Source: Maribacter sp. (lineage in GTDB: Bacteria > Bacteroidota > Bacteroidia > Flavobacteriales > Flavobacteriaceae). Taken from it: a stretch of 64,000 nucleotides of DNA. The stretch covers positions 58,567-122,566 of the forward strand of contig JAHENB010000005.1 in the NCBI GenBank assembly GCA_024643345.1, in the 5' to 3' direction. Numbering within the stretch: position 1 is the first letter of the stretch; each line of letters starts with the position of its first letter. A program made the translations under genes and the position numbers. The notes beneath the pieces are model-generated. The model did not search any database, was not told the origin of the DNA, and saw nothing but the letters and a program-made list of their open reading frames with translations. Below, one piece after another: positions 51,588 through 61,391 of the stretch.

Positions 51588-53047
51588 AGTCGCTCAGGGA
51601 CATTTTATATGGTGTAGGGCTAACTGCCGTAACCGGAACTACCAATATGATGGTAAATTCGGTATGTTTCGATTCCAGAAAAGTGGGATTGGATGACGTG
51701 TTCGTTGCCATTAAAGGCAACTTGACCGACGGGCACCAATTCATGGATAAGGCCATAAAGCAAGGGGCAAAGGCGATTGTATGCGAAAAAATGCCCGAAA
51801 GTATGGTGAACGGGGTAACCTATGTTGAGGTCAGCAATGGGAATGCCGCCTTGGCGATCATGGCATCGAACTATTATGATAATCCTTCCAAAAATTTAAA
51901 ACTGGTTGGGGTTACGGGTACCAATGGAAAGACTACGATAAGCAGTTTGCTCTACCAGCTTTTCAAAAAGGCGGGCTATAAGGTCGGACTGATATCCACG
52001 ATAAAAATCATGGTCGATAACACCGCTTACCCCACCAGCCTCACCACTCCCGATGCGCTGACCATAAACCATTATCTCGATTTGATGAACAAGGTCGGGG
52101 TGGAGTTTTGCTTTATGGAGGTAAGTTCCCATGGCATTCATCAAAAAAGAACGCAAGGCCTGGTTTTCGAAGGTGCGATTTTCACGAACCTCACCCACGA
52201 TCATCTCGATTATCATAAATCGTTCGCGGAATACCGGGACACCAAAAAAATATTGTTTGATGAATTGCCTAAAAAGGCATTTGCCCTTACCAATATAGAC
52301 GATAAAAATGGTCTGCTCATGCTGCAGAACACCAAGGCACGAAAATATACCTATGCCCTTAGGAGTTATGCCGATTACCGATGCCAAATACTGGAAAACC
52401 AATTCGACGGCCAATTGCTAAAAATAAACGACAACGAGGTTTGGTCCAAGCTTATCGGCCATTTCAACGCCTATAATATGCTAGCCATTTATGCCACGGC
52501 CGCAATATTGGGTCTGGAAAGATTCGAAACCTTAAGATTGCTCAGTGAACTGGAAAATGTGGAGGGAAGGTTCCAATATTATATATCAAAAGAAAAGATT
52601 ACGGCTATTGTCGATTATGCCCATACGCCGGATGCACTAAAAAATGTGCTTGAGACTATCAACACATTGAGAACTGGAAATGAAAGCGTCATCACCGTTG
52701 TGGGGTGTGGTGGCGATAGAGACAGGTCTAAGCGTCCGGTTATGGGTCATATCGCCTCCGAATTGAGCAATAAGGCCATATTTACCTCCGATAATCCCAG
52801 GTCCGAGCCACCGAATGCCATCATTGAAGAAATGGAGTCGGGCGTAGAGCCGCAGAACACCAGAAAGATTTTATCAATAGAAAATAGAAAGCAGGCCATA
52901 AAAACCGCTTGCCAATTGGCCGAGGCCAATGATATTATCCTGGTAGCCGGAAAAGGGCACGAAACCTATCAAGAAACCAAAGGCAATAGAGTGGCTTTTG
53001 ACGATTTTAAGATCATCAAGGAATTCTTGGCAGAACTGAACAAATGA
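51584..53047 (+). CDS. murE: UDP-MurNAc-tripeptide synthetase MurE (diaminopimelate-adding)
   Basis: MurE adds the third amino acid to UDP-MurNAc-dipeptide. The 487-residue protein has the ATP-binding GVTGTNGKTTISSL and the DNPRSE motif, whose DNPR marks specificity for meso-diaminopimelate. ATGA overlap with ftsI. Confidence 0.96.
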   Translation: MKSLRDILYGVGLTAVTGTTNMMVNSVCFDSRKVGLDDVFVAIKGNLTDGHQFMDKAIKQGAKAIVCEKMPESMVNGVTYVEVSNGNAALAIMASNYYDNPSKNLKLVGVTGTNGKTTISSLLYQLFKKAGYKVGLISTIKIMVDNTAYPTSLTTPDALTINHYLDLMNKVGVEFCFMEVSSHGIHQKRTQGLVFEGAIFTNLTHDHLDYHKSFAEYRDTKKILFDELPKKAFALTNIDDKNGLLMLQNTKARKYTYALRSYADYRCQILENQFDGQLLKINDNEVWSKLIGHFNAYNMLAIYATAAILGLERFETLRLLSELENVEGRFQYYISKEKITAIVDYAHTPDALKNVLETINTLRTGNESVITVVGCGGDRDRSKRPVMGHIASELSNKAIFTSDNPRSEPPNAIIEEMESGVEPQNTRKILSIENRKQAIKTACQLAEANDIILVAGKGHETYQETKGNRVAFDDFKIIKEFLAELNK

Positions 53048-53108
53048 ACCATCGTCAACAAACGATAAAAATAGAACCATACGCGACCGAAATTAAGAAT
53101 GTAGAACC

Positions 53109-54329
53109 ATGCTCTATTATTTATTCGATTATCTAGAAAAACAATATCAAATCCCTGGGGCCAGCCTTTTTGGATTTACCACCTTCAGGGCGGCGATGTC
53201 GGTATTGTTATCGTTGATAATTGCAACGGCATATGGTAAAAGAATCATTCTGTTCTTAAAAAAGAAGCAAATCGGCGAGACCATTCGAGACCTTGGATTG
53301 GAAGGGCAACAACAAAAGTCGGGTACCCCCACCATGGGTGGCCTGATCATCATTATTTCCACCCTGATCCCTGTCATACTATTTGCAAGACTCGACAACA
53401 TTTACGTGATTCTGTTGATCATTACCACCATTTGGATGGGACTTATTGGTTTCTTGGATGATTATATTAAAATTTTCAAGAAAGATAAAAAAGGATTGAA
53501 GGCGCGGTTTAAGGTCACAGGTCAAGTGGTGCTTGGGCTTATGGTTGGGGCTACCCTTTATTTTCATCCCGAGGTGACCATGCGGGAAAGAAACCAAACC
53601 ATGATCACCGATCAATTCAAGGTTCAGGAAGTGGAGGGCAAACCCATAAAATCAACGCGAACCACGGTTCCCTTTTTCAAGAACAATGAACTCGATTACG
53701 GGAATTTTATTACATGGGCAGGTGAAGGCGCTGTCAATTATGCTTGGCTCATTTTCATTCCCATTGTGATTCTGATCGTAACCGCAGTTTCCAATGGTGC
53801 GAACCTCACAGATGGTATCGATGGTCTGGCAGCGGGAACTTCGGCGATCATCGTTTTTACCCTTGGTATTTTCACCTTGGTATCGGGCAACTATTTTTTC
53901 TCAGATTATCTAGACATCATGTTCATCCCCCGGGCTGCCGAGCTCATCGTTTTTGTTGGGGCTTTTCTCGGGGCCCTGGTCGGATTTTTATGGTACAACG
54001 CCTTCCCTGCCCAAGTGTTTATGGGAGATACCGGGAGTTTGACCATTGGGGGCGTCATTGCGGTGATCGCCATCATCGTAAGGAAGGAATTATTGATTCC
54101 AGTGATGTGCGGCATCTTCTTCGCGGAGTCTCTTTCGGTTATGGTTCAAGTGGCCTTTTTTAAATATACCAAAAGAAGATTCGGGGAAGGCAGGCGTATT
54201 TTTTTGATGGCCCCGTTACACCACCATTATCAAAAAAAAGGCTACCACGAAAGCAAGATCGTCACTCGGTTTTGGATTGTTGGGATCATCTTGGCAATCT
54301 TGTCGATTGTTACATTAAAGGTGCGCTAA
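53109..54329 (+). CDS. mraY: Phospho-MurNAc-pentapeptide transferase
   Basis: MraY makes lipid I in the membrane. The 406-residue protein has about ten membrane helices, [32 protein letters not shown] and HHHYQKKG active-site segments. An extra stretch of roughly 40 residues (around residues 155-200) lengthens it compared with the usual 360, as in other Bacteroidota. Confidence 0.96.
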   Translation: MLYYLFDYLEKQYQIPGASLFGFTTFRAAMSVLLSLIIATAYGKRIILFLKKKQIGETIRDLGLEGQQQKSGTPTMGGLIIIISTLIPVILFARLDNIYVILLIITTIWMGLIGFLDDYIKIFKKDKKGLKARFKVTGQVVLGLMVGATLYFHPEVTMRERNQTMITDQFKVQEVEGKPIKSTRTTVPFFKNNELDYGNFITWAGEGAVNYAWLIFIPIVILIVTAVSNGANLTDGIDGLAAGTSAIIVFTLGIFTLVSGNYFFSDYLDIMFIPRAAELIVFVGAFLGALVGFLWYNAFPAQVFMGDTGSLTIGGVIAVIAIIVRKELLIPVMCGIFFAESLSVMVQVAFFKYTKRRFGEGRRIFLMAPLHHHYQKKGYHESKIVTRFWIVGIILAILSIVTLKVR

Positions 54330-55664
54330 ATGGCACGTTTGGTAATCTTAGGTGGAGGGGAAAGTGGTATTGGCACCGCCATTTTGGGAAAGCAAAAAGG
54401 TTTCGAAGTGTTCTTGTCCGATAAGGGAAAGATCCAAGATAAATACAAAGACGTTCTTAAACATATTGGGATTGATTGGGAAGAGGAAAAACATACCGAG
54501 GCTAAAATTCTGAATGCCGATTTGGTGATGAAAAGTCCGGGTATTCCAGACAGTGTTGACCTTGTCGTGCAATTACGAAAACTTCGTATACCGGTGGTTT
54601 CAGAAATTGAATTTGCCGCCAAATATACCAAGGCATTGATCATTGGGATAACGGGAAGCAATGGAAAGACCACCACGACTTTAATGGTATACCATCTATT
54701 GAAGCGAGGCGGACTCAAAGTAGGTATGGCAGGCAATATTGGTGACAGTTTTGCGAAAATGGTGGCTGAAAACGATTTTGATTTTTATGTTTTGGAAATC
54801 AGCAGCTTTCAATTGGATGGCATCATTGCCTTCAAGCCGCATATCGCCATCATTACCAACATTACGCCAGACCATCTCGACCGGTATGACTATGTGTTGG
54901 ATAATTATATCACCTCCAAATTTCTGATTTCCAAGAATCAAACCCAAAAAGATTACCTGATCTATGATGCCGACAATGAGGTTTTGGTGGATTGGCTTGA
55001 AAAGCATCCCGTACAATCTAGACTATTGCCCTTCACGCTCACGCGGCAAGTCGAAGAAGGGGCCCAAATAAAAAACGATCGAATTGAAATTAAAACCGAC
55101 AATAATATTCTAACAATCATGACCGATAACCTAGCCCTTGAAGGGAAACACAATTTAAAAAATACCATGGCCGCAGCAACCGTTGCCAAATTGGTTGGAA
55201 TCCGTAAGGAAACCATACGCGACAGCGTTACCAATTTTCAAGGTGCAGCCCATCGGTTAGAGAAGGTGCTTAAAATTCATCATGTGCAGTACATCAACGA
55301 TTCCAAAGCGACCAACGTCAACGCCACCTACTACGCCTTGGACAGCATGGCAGCGCCAGTGGTATGGATTGTTGGGGGCATTGACAAGGGCAATGATTAT
55401 AGGGAATTGATGCCATTGGTCAGGGAAAAGGTCAAGGCCATTATCTGCCTTGGCCTTGACAACACCAAAATCAAGGAGACCTTTGGCAATGTGGTCGACC
55501 TTATGGTAGAGACTTTTGCCATGGAAGAGGCCGTTAAGGTGGCCTATAAAATTGCGGAAAGGGGCGATGTTGTCTTATTGTCACCCGCATGTGCCAGCTT
55601 TGATCTATTTAAAAATTACGAGGATAGGGGCAATCAATTTAAAGATGCCGTTAAAAATTTGTAA
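54330..55664 (+). CDS. murD: UDP-MurNAc-L-alanine:D-glutamate ligase
   Basis: The 444-residue ligase has GITGSNGKTTTTL (ATP site), ISSFQLD and NDSKATN. It begins directly after the mraY stop codon. Confidence 0.96.
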   Translation: MARLVILGGGESGIGTAILGKQKGFEVFLSDKGKIQDKYKDVLKHIGIDWEEEKHTEAKILNADLVMKSPGIPDSVDLVVQLRKLRIPVVSEIEFAAKYTKALIIGITGSNGKTTTTLMVYHLLKRGGLKVGMAGNIGDSFAKMVAENDFDFYVLEISSFQLDGIIAFKPHIAIITNITPDHLDRYDYVLDNYITSKFLISKNQTQKDYLIYDADNEVLVDWLEKHPVQSRLLPFTLTRQVEEGAQIKNDRIEIKTDNNILTIMTDNLALEGKHNLKNTMAAATVAKLVGIRKETIRDSVTNFQGAAHRLEKVLKIHHVQYINDSKATNVNATYYALDSMAAPVVWIVGGIDKGNDYRELMPLVREKVKAIICLGLDNTKIKETFGNVVDLMVETFAMEEAVKVAYKIAERGDVVLLSPACASFDLFKNYEDRGNQFKDAVKNL

Positions 55665-55666
55665 AA

Positions 55667-56872
55667 ATGCTACAGCTGATCAAAAGTATAAAAGGGGATA
55701 AGGCCATTTGGGCCGTAGTGGCATTATTGGCAATATTTTCATTCCTTCCGGTGTACAGTGCGAGCAGTAATCTGGTCTATGTTGTAGGTAACGGTACCAC
55801 AACGGGTCACCTTTTAAAACATGGTCTTCTCTTGGTGCTCGGTTTTGGTATTATCTATGGCGTACATCGCATTCCCACCCATTTTTTTAAGGGCCTGTCG
55901 CTAATCGCCATGCCCATACTTTTGGTATTGTTGGTTTTTACTTTGGCGCAGGGAACTACCATAGGAGGCGCCAATGCCAGTCGTTGGATACGGTTGCCCT
56001 TGGTGGGCATTACCTTTCAAACCTCCAATCTCGCTTCCGTGGTACTGATGATCTATATTGCCAGGTACTTGACCAAAATCAAAGACAGGGTGCCTACTTT
56101 TAAGGAGAGCATCCTGCCCCTTTGGCTTCCGGTATTTTTGGTGATCATCCTTATTTTGCCAGCGAACTTTTCCACGGCGGCGATCATTTTCTCGATGGTT
56201 TTGTTGCTCTGCTTTTTAGGGGGATATCCCATAAAATATTTAATCGCTATCGTGGGTACCGGATTATTATGTCTCACCCTCTTTGTGTTGATCGCCAAAG
56301 CGGCCCCTGATCTCTTTCAGAACCGCGTAGATACTTGGGAAAAGCGGTTCACTAATTTTTTTAGTGTCGCCGACTCCGACTCAGATGCCGATTACCAAAT
56401 AGAAAAGGCAAAGATTGCCATAGCATCAGGAGGTATGTTTGGCAAAGGTGCTGGTAAAAGCGTTCAAAAGAACTTTTTACCGCAGAGTTCCTCCGATTTC
56501 ATTTATGCGATCATTGTAGAAGAGTATGGTTTGGTCGGGGGCATTGTACTGTTGCTGTTTTATCTCCTGTTATTGTTTCGGATCGTGGTGGTGGCCAATG
56601 GAAACCCTACCGTTTTCGGAAAATTATTGGTGCTCGGTGTCGGTCTGCCCATTGTATTCCAAGCCTTGATCAATATGGCCGTAGCGGTTGAATTGTTTCC
56701 CGTAACCGGACAAACATTGCCATTGATCAGCAGTGGGGGCACATCGAGCTGGATGATATGCTTGGCCATAGGCATCATCTTGAGTGCGAGCATCAAGGAA
56801 AATGAAAAAGAGGGGCAGCGCATGAACATAGACGAAAGTAATCCTTTAGAAGTATTAAGTGGACAGCTATAG
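55667..56872 (+). CDS. ftsW: Septal peptidoglycan glycosyltransferase FtsW
   Basis: A SEDS-family membrane protein of 401 residues with about ten helices, [21 protein letters not shown] and SGGTSSWM signatures. It polymerises lipid II together with the PBP at 49581. The murG start overlaps its end by 14 bases. Confidence 0.95.
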   Translation: MLQLIKSIKGDKAIWAVVALLAIFSFLPVYSASSNLVYVVGNGTTTGHLLKHGLLLVLGFGIIYGVHRIPTHFFKGLSLIAMPILLVLLVFTLAQGTTIGGANASRWIRLPLVGITFQTSNLASVVLMIYIARYLTKIKDRVPTFKESILPLWLPVFLVIILILPANFSTAAIIFSMVLLLCFLGGYPIKYLIAIVGTGLLCLTLFVLIAKAAPDLFQNRVDTWEKRFTNFFSVADSDSDADYQIEKAKIAIASGGMFGKGAGKSVQKNFLPQSSSDFIYAIIVEEYGLVGGIVLLLFYLLLLFRIVVVANGNPTVFGKLLVLGVGLPIVFQALINMAVAVELFPVTGQTLPLISSGGTSSWMICLAIGIILSASIKENEKEGQRMNIDESNPLEVLSGQL

Positions 56873-57947
56873 GTTTATACTTTCCGGTGGAGGAACGGGC
56901 GGACATATTTATCCTGCCATAGCCATCGCCAATGAATTGAAAAAAAGATATCCAACGGCCGAAATTCTTTTTGTGGGCGCCAAGGATCGAATGGAAATGG
57001 AAAAAGTACCCTTGGCAGGATATGCCATAGAAGGATTATGGATAAGTGGGTTACAAAGGAAACTAACCCTTAAAAATTTAATGTTTCCGCTTAAACTGAT
57101 CAGTAGTTTGATGAAGGCGAACAAGATAATTTCCCGTTTTAAACCCCATGCTGTGATAGGCACAGGAGGTTTTGCCAGTGGCCCCTTATTGAGGGTCGCT
57201 TCTGGAAGGGATATACCTTGTTTGTTGCAGGAACAAAACTCCTATGCAGGCATCACCAACAAATGGCTCAAAGACCGGGTTGCCAAAATATGTGTGGCCT
57301 ATGACGGCATGGATCGCTTTTTTCCAAAATCCAAAATAATAAAAACGGGAAATCCCGTGCGAGGCGATTTGGTCATGATCAATGAAAATCGTGATGGGGC
57401 AATGGAATTTTTCGGGTTGGATAAAAATAGGAAGACCTTATTGGTCCTGGGCGGAAGCCTGGGTTCGAGACGTATCAATCAGTTGATCGAGAAAGAACTG
57501 CCATTTTTTGAAAAACTTGAGATACAGCTGCTCTGGCAATGTGGGAAGCTGTACTTCGAAACGTACAAAAAGTACGATTCGAAGAGGGTTAAGGTGTTCG
57601 ATTTTTTGAACAGGATGGATTTCGCTTATGCCGCTGCCGATGTGGTAATCTCACGTGCCGGGGCGGGTTCGGTATCTGAGCTTTGCATTGTCGGTAAGCC
57701 TGTATTGTTTATTCCCTCGCCCAATGTTGCGGAGGACCACCAGACCAAAAATGCCCAAGCTGTGGTGGCGGAAAATGCGGCCATGATGCTAGCTGAATCG
57801 CAATTGGATACTGAATTTGAATCGGTTTTCGGTTCATTGTTCAATTCCCGGGAGAAACAAGCCTTGTTGGCTGGCAATATCAAACGCCTTGCAAGGCCCC
57901 AGGCCACGGAGCATATCGTTGATGAAATCGAGAAGATGTTGGATTGA
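56859..57947 (+). CDS. murG: UDP-GlcNAc:undecaprenyl-PP-MurNAc-pentapeptide GlcNAc transferase
   Basis: The 362-residue glycosyltransferase makes lipid II. It has [16 protein letters not shown] at the start, [29 protein letters not shown] and [11 protein letters not shown]. Confidence 0.96.
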   Translation: MDSYRFILSGGGTGGHIYPAIAIANELKKRYPTAEILFVGAKDRMEMEKVPLAGYAIEGLWISGLQRKLTLKNLMFPLKLISSLMKANKIISRFKPHAVIGTGGFASGPLLRVASGRDIPCLLQEQNSYAGITNKWLKDRVAKICVAYDGMDRFFPKSKIIKTGNPVRGDLVMINENRDGAMEFFGLDKNRKTLLVLGGSLGSRRINQLIEKELPFFEKLEIQLLWQCGKLYFETYKKYDSKRVKVFDFLNRMDFAYAAADVVISRAGAGSVSELCIVGKPVLFIPSPNVAEDHQTKNAQAVVAENAAMMLAESQLDTEFESVFGSLFNSREKQALLAGNIKRLARPQATEHIVDEIEKMLD

Positions 57948-57955
57948 TAAAAATT

Positions 57956-59308
57956 ATGGACTTAGAAAAAATACATAACGTCTACTTCATTGGAATAGGG
58001 GGCATTGGTATGTCGGCCCTTGCTCGTTATTTTAAGTTCATCAACAAGCAGGTGGCAGGCTACGATAAGACCGAAACGCCTTTGACCAATGAATTGTCTG
58101 ATTTGGGAATGGCTATTCATTACCATGATAATTTGACCTTGGTTCCCAGGGATTTTTTAAACAAAACCAACACCCTGGTCGTATACACCCCAGCGGTGCC
58201 AATAGACCATTCTGAATACCAGTTCTTTTTGAAAAGTGGGTTTGAAATAAAAAAGCGGTCCGAAGTTTTGGGATTGATTACGGAAAATACCTTTTGTCTG
58301 GCAGTGGCCGGAACCCATGGCAAAACCACCACCTCCTGTATCCTGGCCCATCTGCTCAAAGAAACCGGGACACCCCTGATCGCTTTCTTAGGAGGTATTT
58401 CAGAAGATTTCAATAGTAATTTTCTCTTTGAGGGAAACGAAGTTTCGGTGGTGGAGGCCGACGAATTCGACCGGTCGTTCCTCCGACTATCCCCCGATGT
58501 GGCCTGTATTACTTCAATGGATGCCGACCATCTTGATATTTATGGAGATGTGGGGGAACTTCGAAAATCATTCCAAGAATTTGCCAAACGATTAAAACCT
58601 GGCGGAAAACTTTTCGTCCGCAATGGTTTGCCCATAGCCGGAATTACATATGGCATCGAAGATGGCTCGGATTATTGCATAAAAAATATTAAAATAGAAC
58701 ATGGCACCTACGTATTCGATTTGGGAACCCCCGAAACTACCCTAACAGGGGTTAAATTCAACAAACCGGGAAGGCATAACCTGCTCAACGGTTTGGTCGC
58801 TTTTGCAATGGCGGTACAAACTGGATCCCCTTCCAACCGCCTTGCCGAGGCCCTAGAGACTTTTAAGGGGGTGCAGCGCCGGTTTTCCTATAAGACAAAA
58901 TCAGAAGCGTTTATTTTTATTGACGATTACGCCCACCATCCTACAGAGATCAATGCGGTTTATGAGGCTATTTCGGAGATGCATCCCCATAAAAAGACCA
59001 TGGTTGTTTTTCAACCCCATTTGTTTTCAAGAACTCGGGATTTTGCCGATGATTTTGCCGAAAGCCTTTCAAAATTCGATAGCGTGATACTCTTGGACAT
59101 CTATCCGGCAAGGGAGAAACCGATTCCGGGCATTACGTCTCAATGGCTTTTGAATAAAATAGCCAATCCGAACAAAAAATTGGTCAATAAGGCAAATTTA
59201 ATAAAGGAGATAAAGGAACAGAGCCCAGAGGTACTGGTCACCTTGGGTGCCGGGGATATAGGGCTGGAAATTTCAAAAATTAAAAAAGAACTTGATTATG
59301 CGGATTAA
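57956..59308 (+). CDS. murC: UDP-MurNAc:L-alanine ligase
   Basis: The 450-residue ligase has FIGIGGIGMSALARYF at the N terminus, AGTHGKTTTSCIL (ATP site) and DDYAHHPTEI. ATG 57956 is preferred to the TTG at 57944 that overlaps murG. The ftsQ start lies inside its 3' end. Confidence 0.95.
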   Translation: MDLEKIHNVYFIGIGGIGMSALARYFKFINKQVAGYDKTETPLTNELSDLGMAIHYHDNLTLVPRDFLNKTNTLVVYTPAVPIDHSEYQFFLKSGFEIKKRSEVLGLITENTFCLAVAGTHGKTTTSCILAHLLKETGTPLIAFLGGISEDFNSNFLFEGNEVSVVEADEFDRSFLRLSPDVACITSMDADHLDIYGDVGELRKSFQEFAKRLKPGGKLFVRNGLPIAGITYGIEDGSDYCIKNIKIEHGTYVFDLGTPETTLTGVKFNKPGRHNLLNGLVAFAMAVQTGSPSNRLAEALETFKGVQRRFSYKTKSEAFIFIDDYAHHPTEINAVYEAISEMHPHKKTMVVFQPHLFSRTRDFADDFAESLSKFDSVILLDIYPAREKPIPGITSQWLLNKIANPNKKLVNKANLIKEIKEQSPEVLVTLGAGDIGLEISKIKKELDYAD

Positions 59309-60017
59309 TTGGAACAAACTCAAATTATTTGGCTTGATATTGGTCATCATGGGGCTATACGCTTTCTCTTCCCATCGGAGCCAAAATAGGACGGTAAGCG
59401 GGATGGAAGTGGTCTTCGTGGGGGATCAAAATCTGTACATTACCCAGGACATGGTTAATAAATTGTTAATACAAAAATTTGGGGGTCTGGAAAACATGCC
59501 CAAAGAAAAATTAGTTTTGAATGCTATGGAGAAAGCCATTGAGGCCGACAAAATGGTAAAAAGCGCCCAAGTTTATCTTACTGTAGATGGTGAACTAAAG
59601 TCCAGAATTGTTCAGCGCACACCAATCGGGAGAGTAGAGGGGGATTCAAAATTCTATATGGATGATGAAGGAGAGCGCATGCCGTTTTCCAGAGTTCACT
59701 CCGCAAGGGTACCCATCATTACGGGCAATATCACGGGGGAAAGTTTAAAGGACGTTTATGAGATCCTGAAATACATCAATTCAGATGATTTCCTTAGAAA
59801 AAATGTAATCGGAATCCATGTCGAAGACGTGGCCCGATACCAATTGAAATTTCGAATGGACAATTTTGTAGTGAATTTGGGAAGTATTGAAAATCTGGAA
59901 GAAAAGTTCAACAATTTCAAAGCATTTTATGCCAAGGCGCAAAAAGATGCGACTTTGGAAAAATTTGCCGTGGTCAGCCTCGAGTTCAGCAATCAAGTAG
60001 TGTGCACTAAAATATAA
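59298..60017 (+). CDS. ftsQ: Cell division protein FtsQ
   Basis: The 239-residue protein has a single N-terminal membrane helix (LKLFGLILVIMGLYAF), then a POTRA-like region with SAQVYLTVDGELKSRIVQRTPIGRV and a C-terminal beta domain. Position between murC and ftsA supports the call. It overlaps murC by 11 bases. Confidence 0.9.
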   Translation: MRINWNKLKLFGLILVIMGLYAFSSHRSQNRTVSGMEVVFVGDQNLYITQDMVNKLLIQKFGGLENMPKEKLVLNAMEKAIEADKMVKSAQVYLTVDGELKSRIVQRTPIGRVEGDSKFYMDDEGERMPFSRVHSARVPIITGNITGESLKDVYEILKYINSDDFLRKNVIGIHVEDVARYQLKFRMDNFVVNLGSIENLEEKFNNFKAFYAKAQKDATLEKFAVVSLEFSNQVVCTKI

Positions 60018-60020
60018 ATT

Positions 60021-61355
60021 ATGGAAGCAGGTAATTATTCAGTTGGTTTGGATATCGGTACGACCAAGATCGTCGCCATCATCGGTAAAAAGAACGAGTA
60101 TGGCAAAATCGAAGTTTTGGGCATCGGTAAATCCAAAAGCTTGGGAGTTCACCGAGGGGTGGTCAACAATATTACGCAGACCATAAAATCGATTCAGCAG
60201 GCCGTGGAAGAAGCAGAGGCCAATTCCGGACTAAAGATCGGTTCTGTGGTGGTCGGTATTGCCGGGCAACATATCAGAAGCCTTCAACATAGCGACTATA
60301 TAACGAGGCCAGATTCGGAAGAGGTGATCAATGAAGACGATTTGGACAAACTTTGCAACCAAGTTTACAAATTGGTTATGCTCCCGGGTGAAGAAATCAT
60401 CCATGTGCTACCACAGGAGTATAAGGTTGATGGGCAGGCCGAGATCAAAGAACCCATTGGAATGTACGGGGGAAGACTGGAAGCTAATTTTCACGTGGTG
60501 GTAGGACAGGTTTCTTCAATCAAAAATGTGGGCAGATGTATCAAAAGTGCGGGCCTTGATCTGGGCAACATCACTCTTGAGCCCCTTGCATCGTCCGATG
60601 CCGTATTGAGCAAGGAAGAGAAGGAAGCCGGGGTGGCCTTGATCGATATCGGGGGCGGCACCACTGACTTGGCCATTTTTAAAGACGGTATCATTAGACA
60701 TACCGCTGTAATTCCATTTGGTGGCGGGGTAATTACCGAAGACATTAAAGAAGGATGTTCAATTATCGAAAAGCAGGCCGAACTCCTAAAAATAAAATTT
60801 GGTTCTGCCTGGCCCGGTGAGAACAAAGACAATGAGATTGTTTCAATACCTGGATTGCGGGGCAGGGAACCCAAGGAAATAACTTTGAAAAACCTTTCTA
60901 AAATCATCCATGCCAGGGTGGTCGAAATCATTGAACAGGTATATGTTGAGATCAAGAATTATGGCCACGAAGAGCAAAAGAAAAAATTGATCGCCGGGAT
61001 TGTCTTGACCGGTGGGGGCAGTCAATTGAAACACCTCAAACAATTGGTGGAGTACATCACGGGCATGGATACCCGTATAGGCTTTCCCAACGAACATTTG
61101 GCAGGCGATTCCGATTCCGAAATTGCGAGCCCGCTTTATGCCACGGCTGTGGGATTGTTGATGAACGCCGTCAAAAATGAAGCAAAGATCAAGATGGATG
61201 CCCAATTGAGAAATAATGAAGGACGTGAACAAGAATTGGTGATGGCAGACCATGATGAAATCCTGACAAACAAAGGCAAACAAAAGAAAGAACGCAAATC
61301 GGTATTTGACAAATGGTCTGAAAAACTAAAGGACTTTTTAGACAACGCAGAGTAA
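60021..61355 (+). CDS. ftsA: Cell division protein FtsA
   Basis: The 444-residue actin-like ATPase has VGLDIGTTKIVAIIG, VALIDIGGGTTDLAIF and VLTGGGSQLKHL. The C-terminal end is amphipathic (FDKWSEKLKDFLDN), consistent with the membrane anchor that ties FtsZ to the membrane. Confidence 0.96.
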   Translation: MEAGNYSVGLDIGTTKIVAIIGKKNEYGKIEVLGIGKSKSLGVHRGVVNNITQTIKSIQQAVEEAEANSGLKIGSVVVGIAGQHIRSLQHSDYITRPDSEEVINEDDLDKLCNQVYKLVMLPGEEIIHVLPQEYKVDGQAEIKEPIGMYGGRLEANFHVVVGQVSSIKNVGRCIKSAGLDLGNITLEPLASSDAVLSKEEKEAGVALIDIGGGTTDLAIFKDGIIRHTAVIPFGGGVITEDIKEGCSIIEKQAELLKIKFGSAWPGENKDNEIVSIPGLRGREPKEITLKNLSKIIHARVVEIIEQVYVEIKNYGHEEQKKKLIAGIVLTGGGSQLKHLKQLVEYITGMDTRIGFPNEHLAGDSDSEIASPLYATAVGLLMNAVKNEAKIKMDAQLRNNEGREQELVMADHDEILTNKGKQKKERKSVFDKWSEKLKDFLDNAE

Positions 61356-61391
61356 CGGTACCTTATAAAGTTAAACCAGAAAATCTATCAT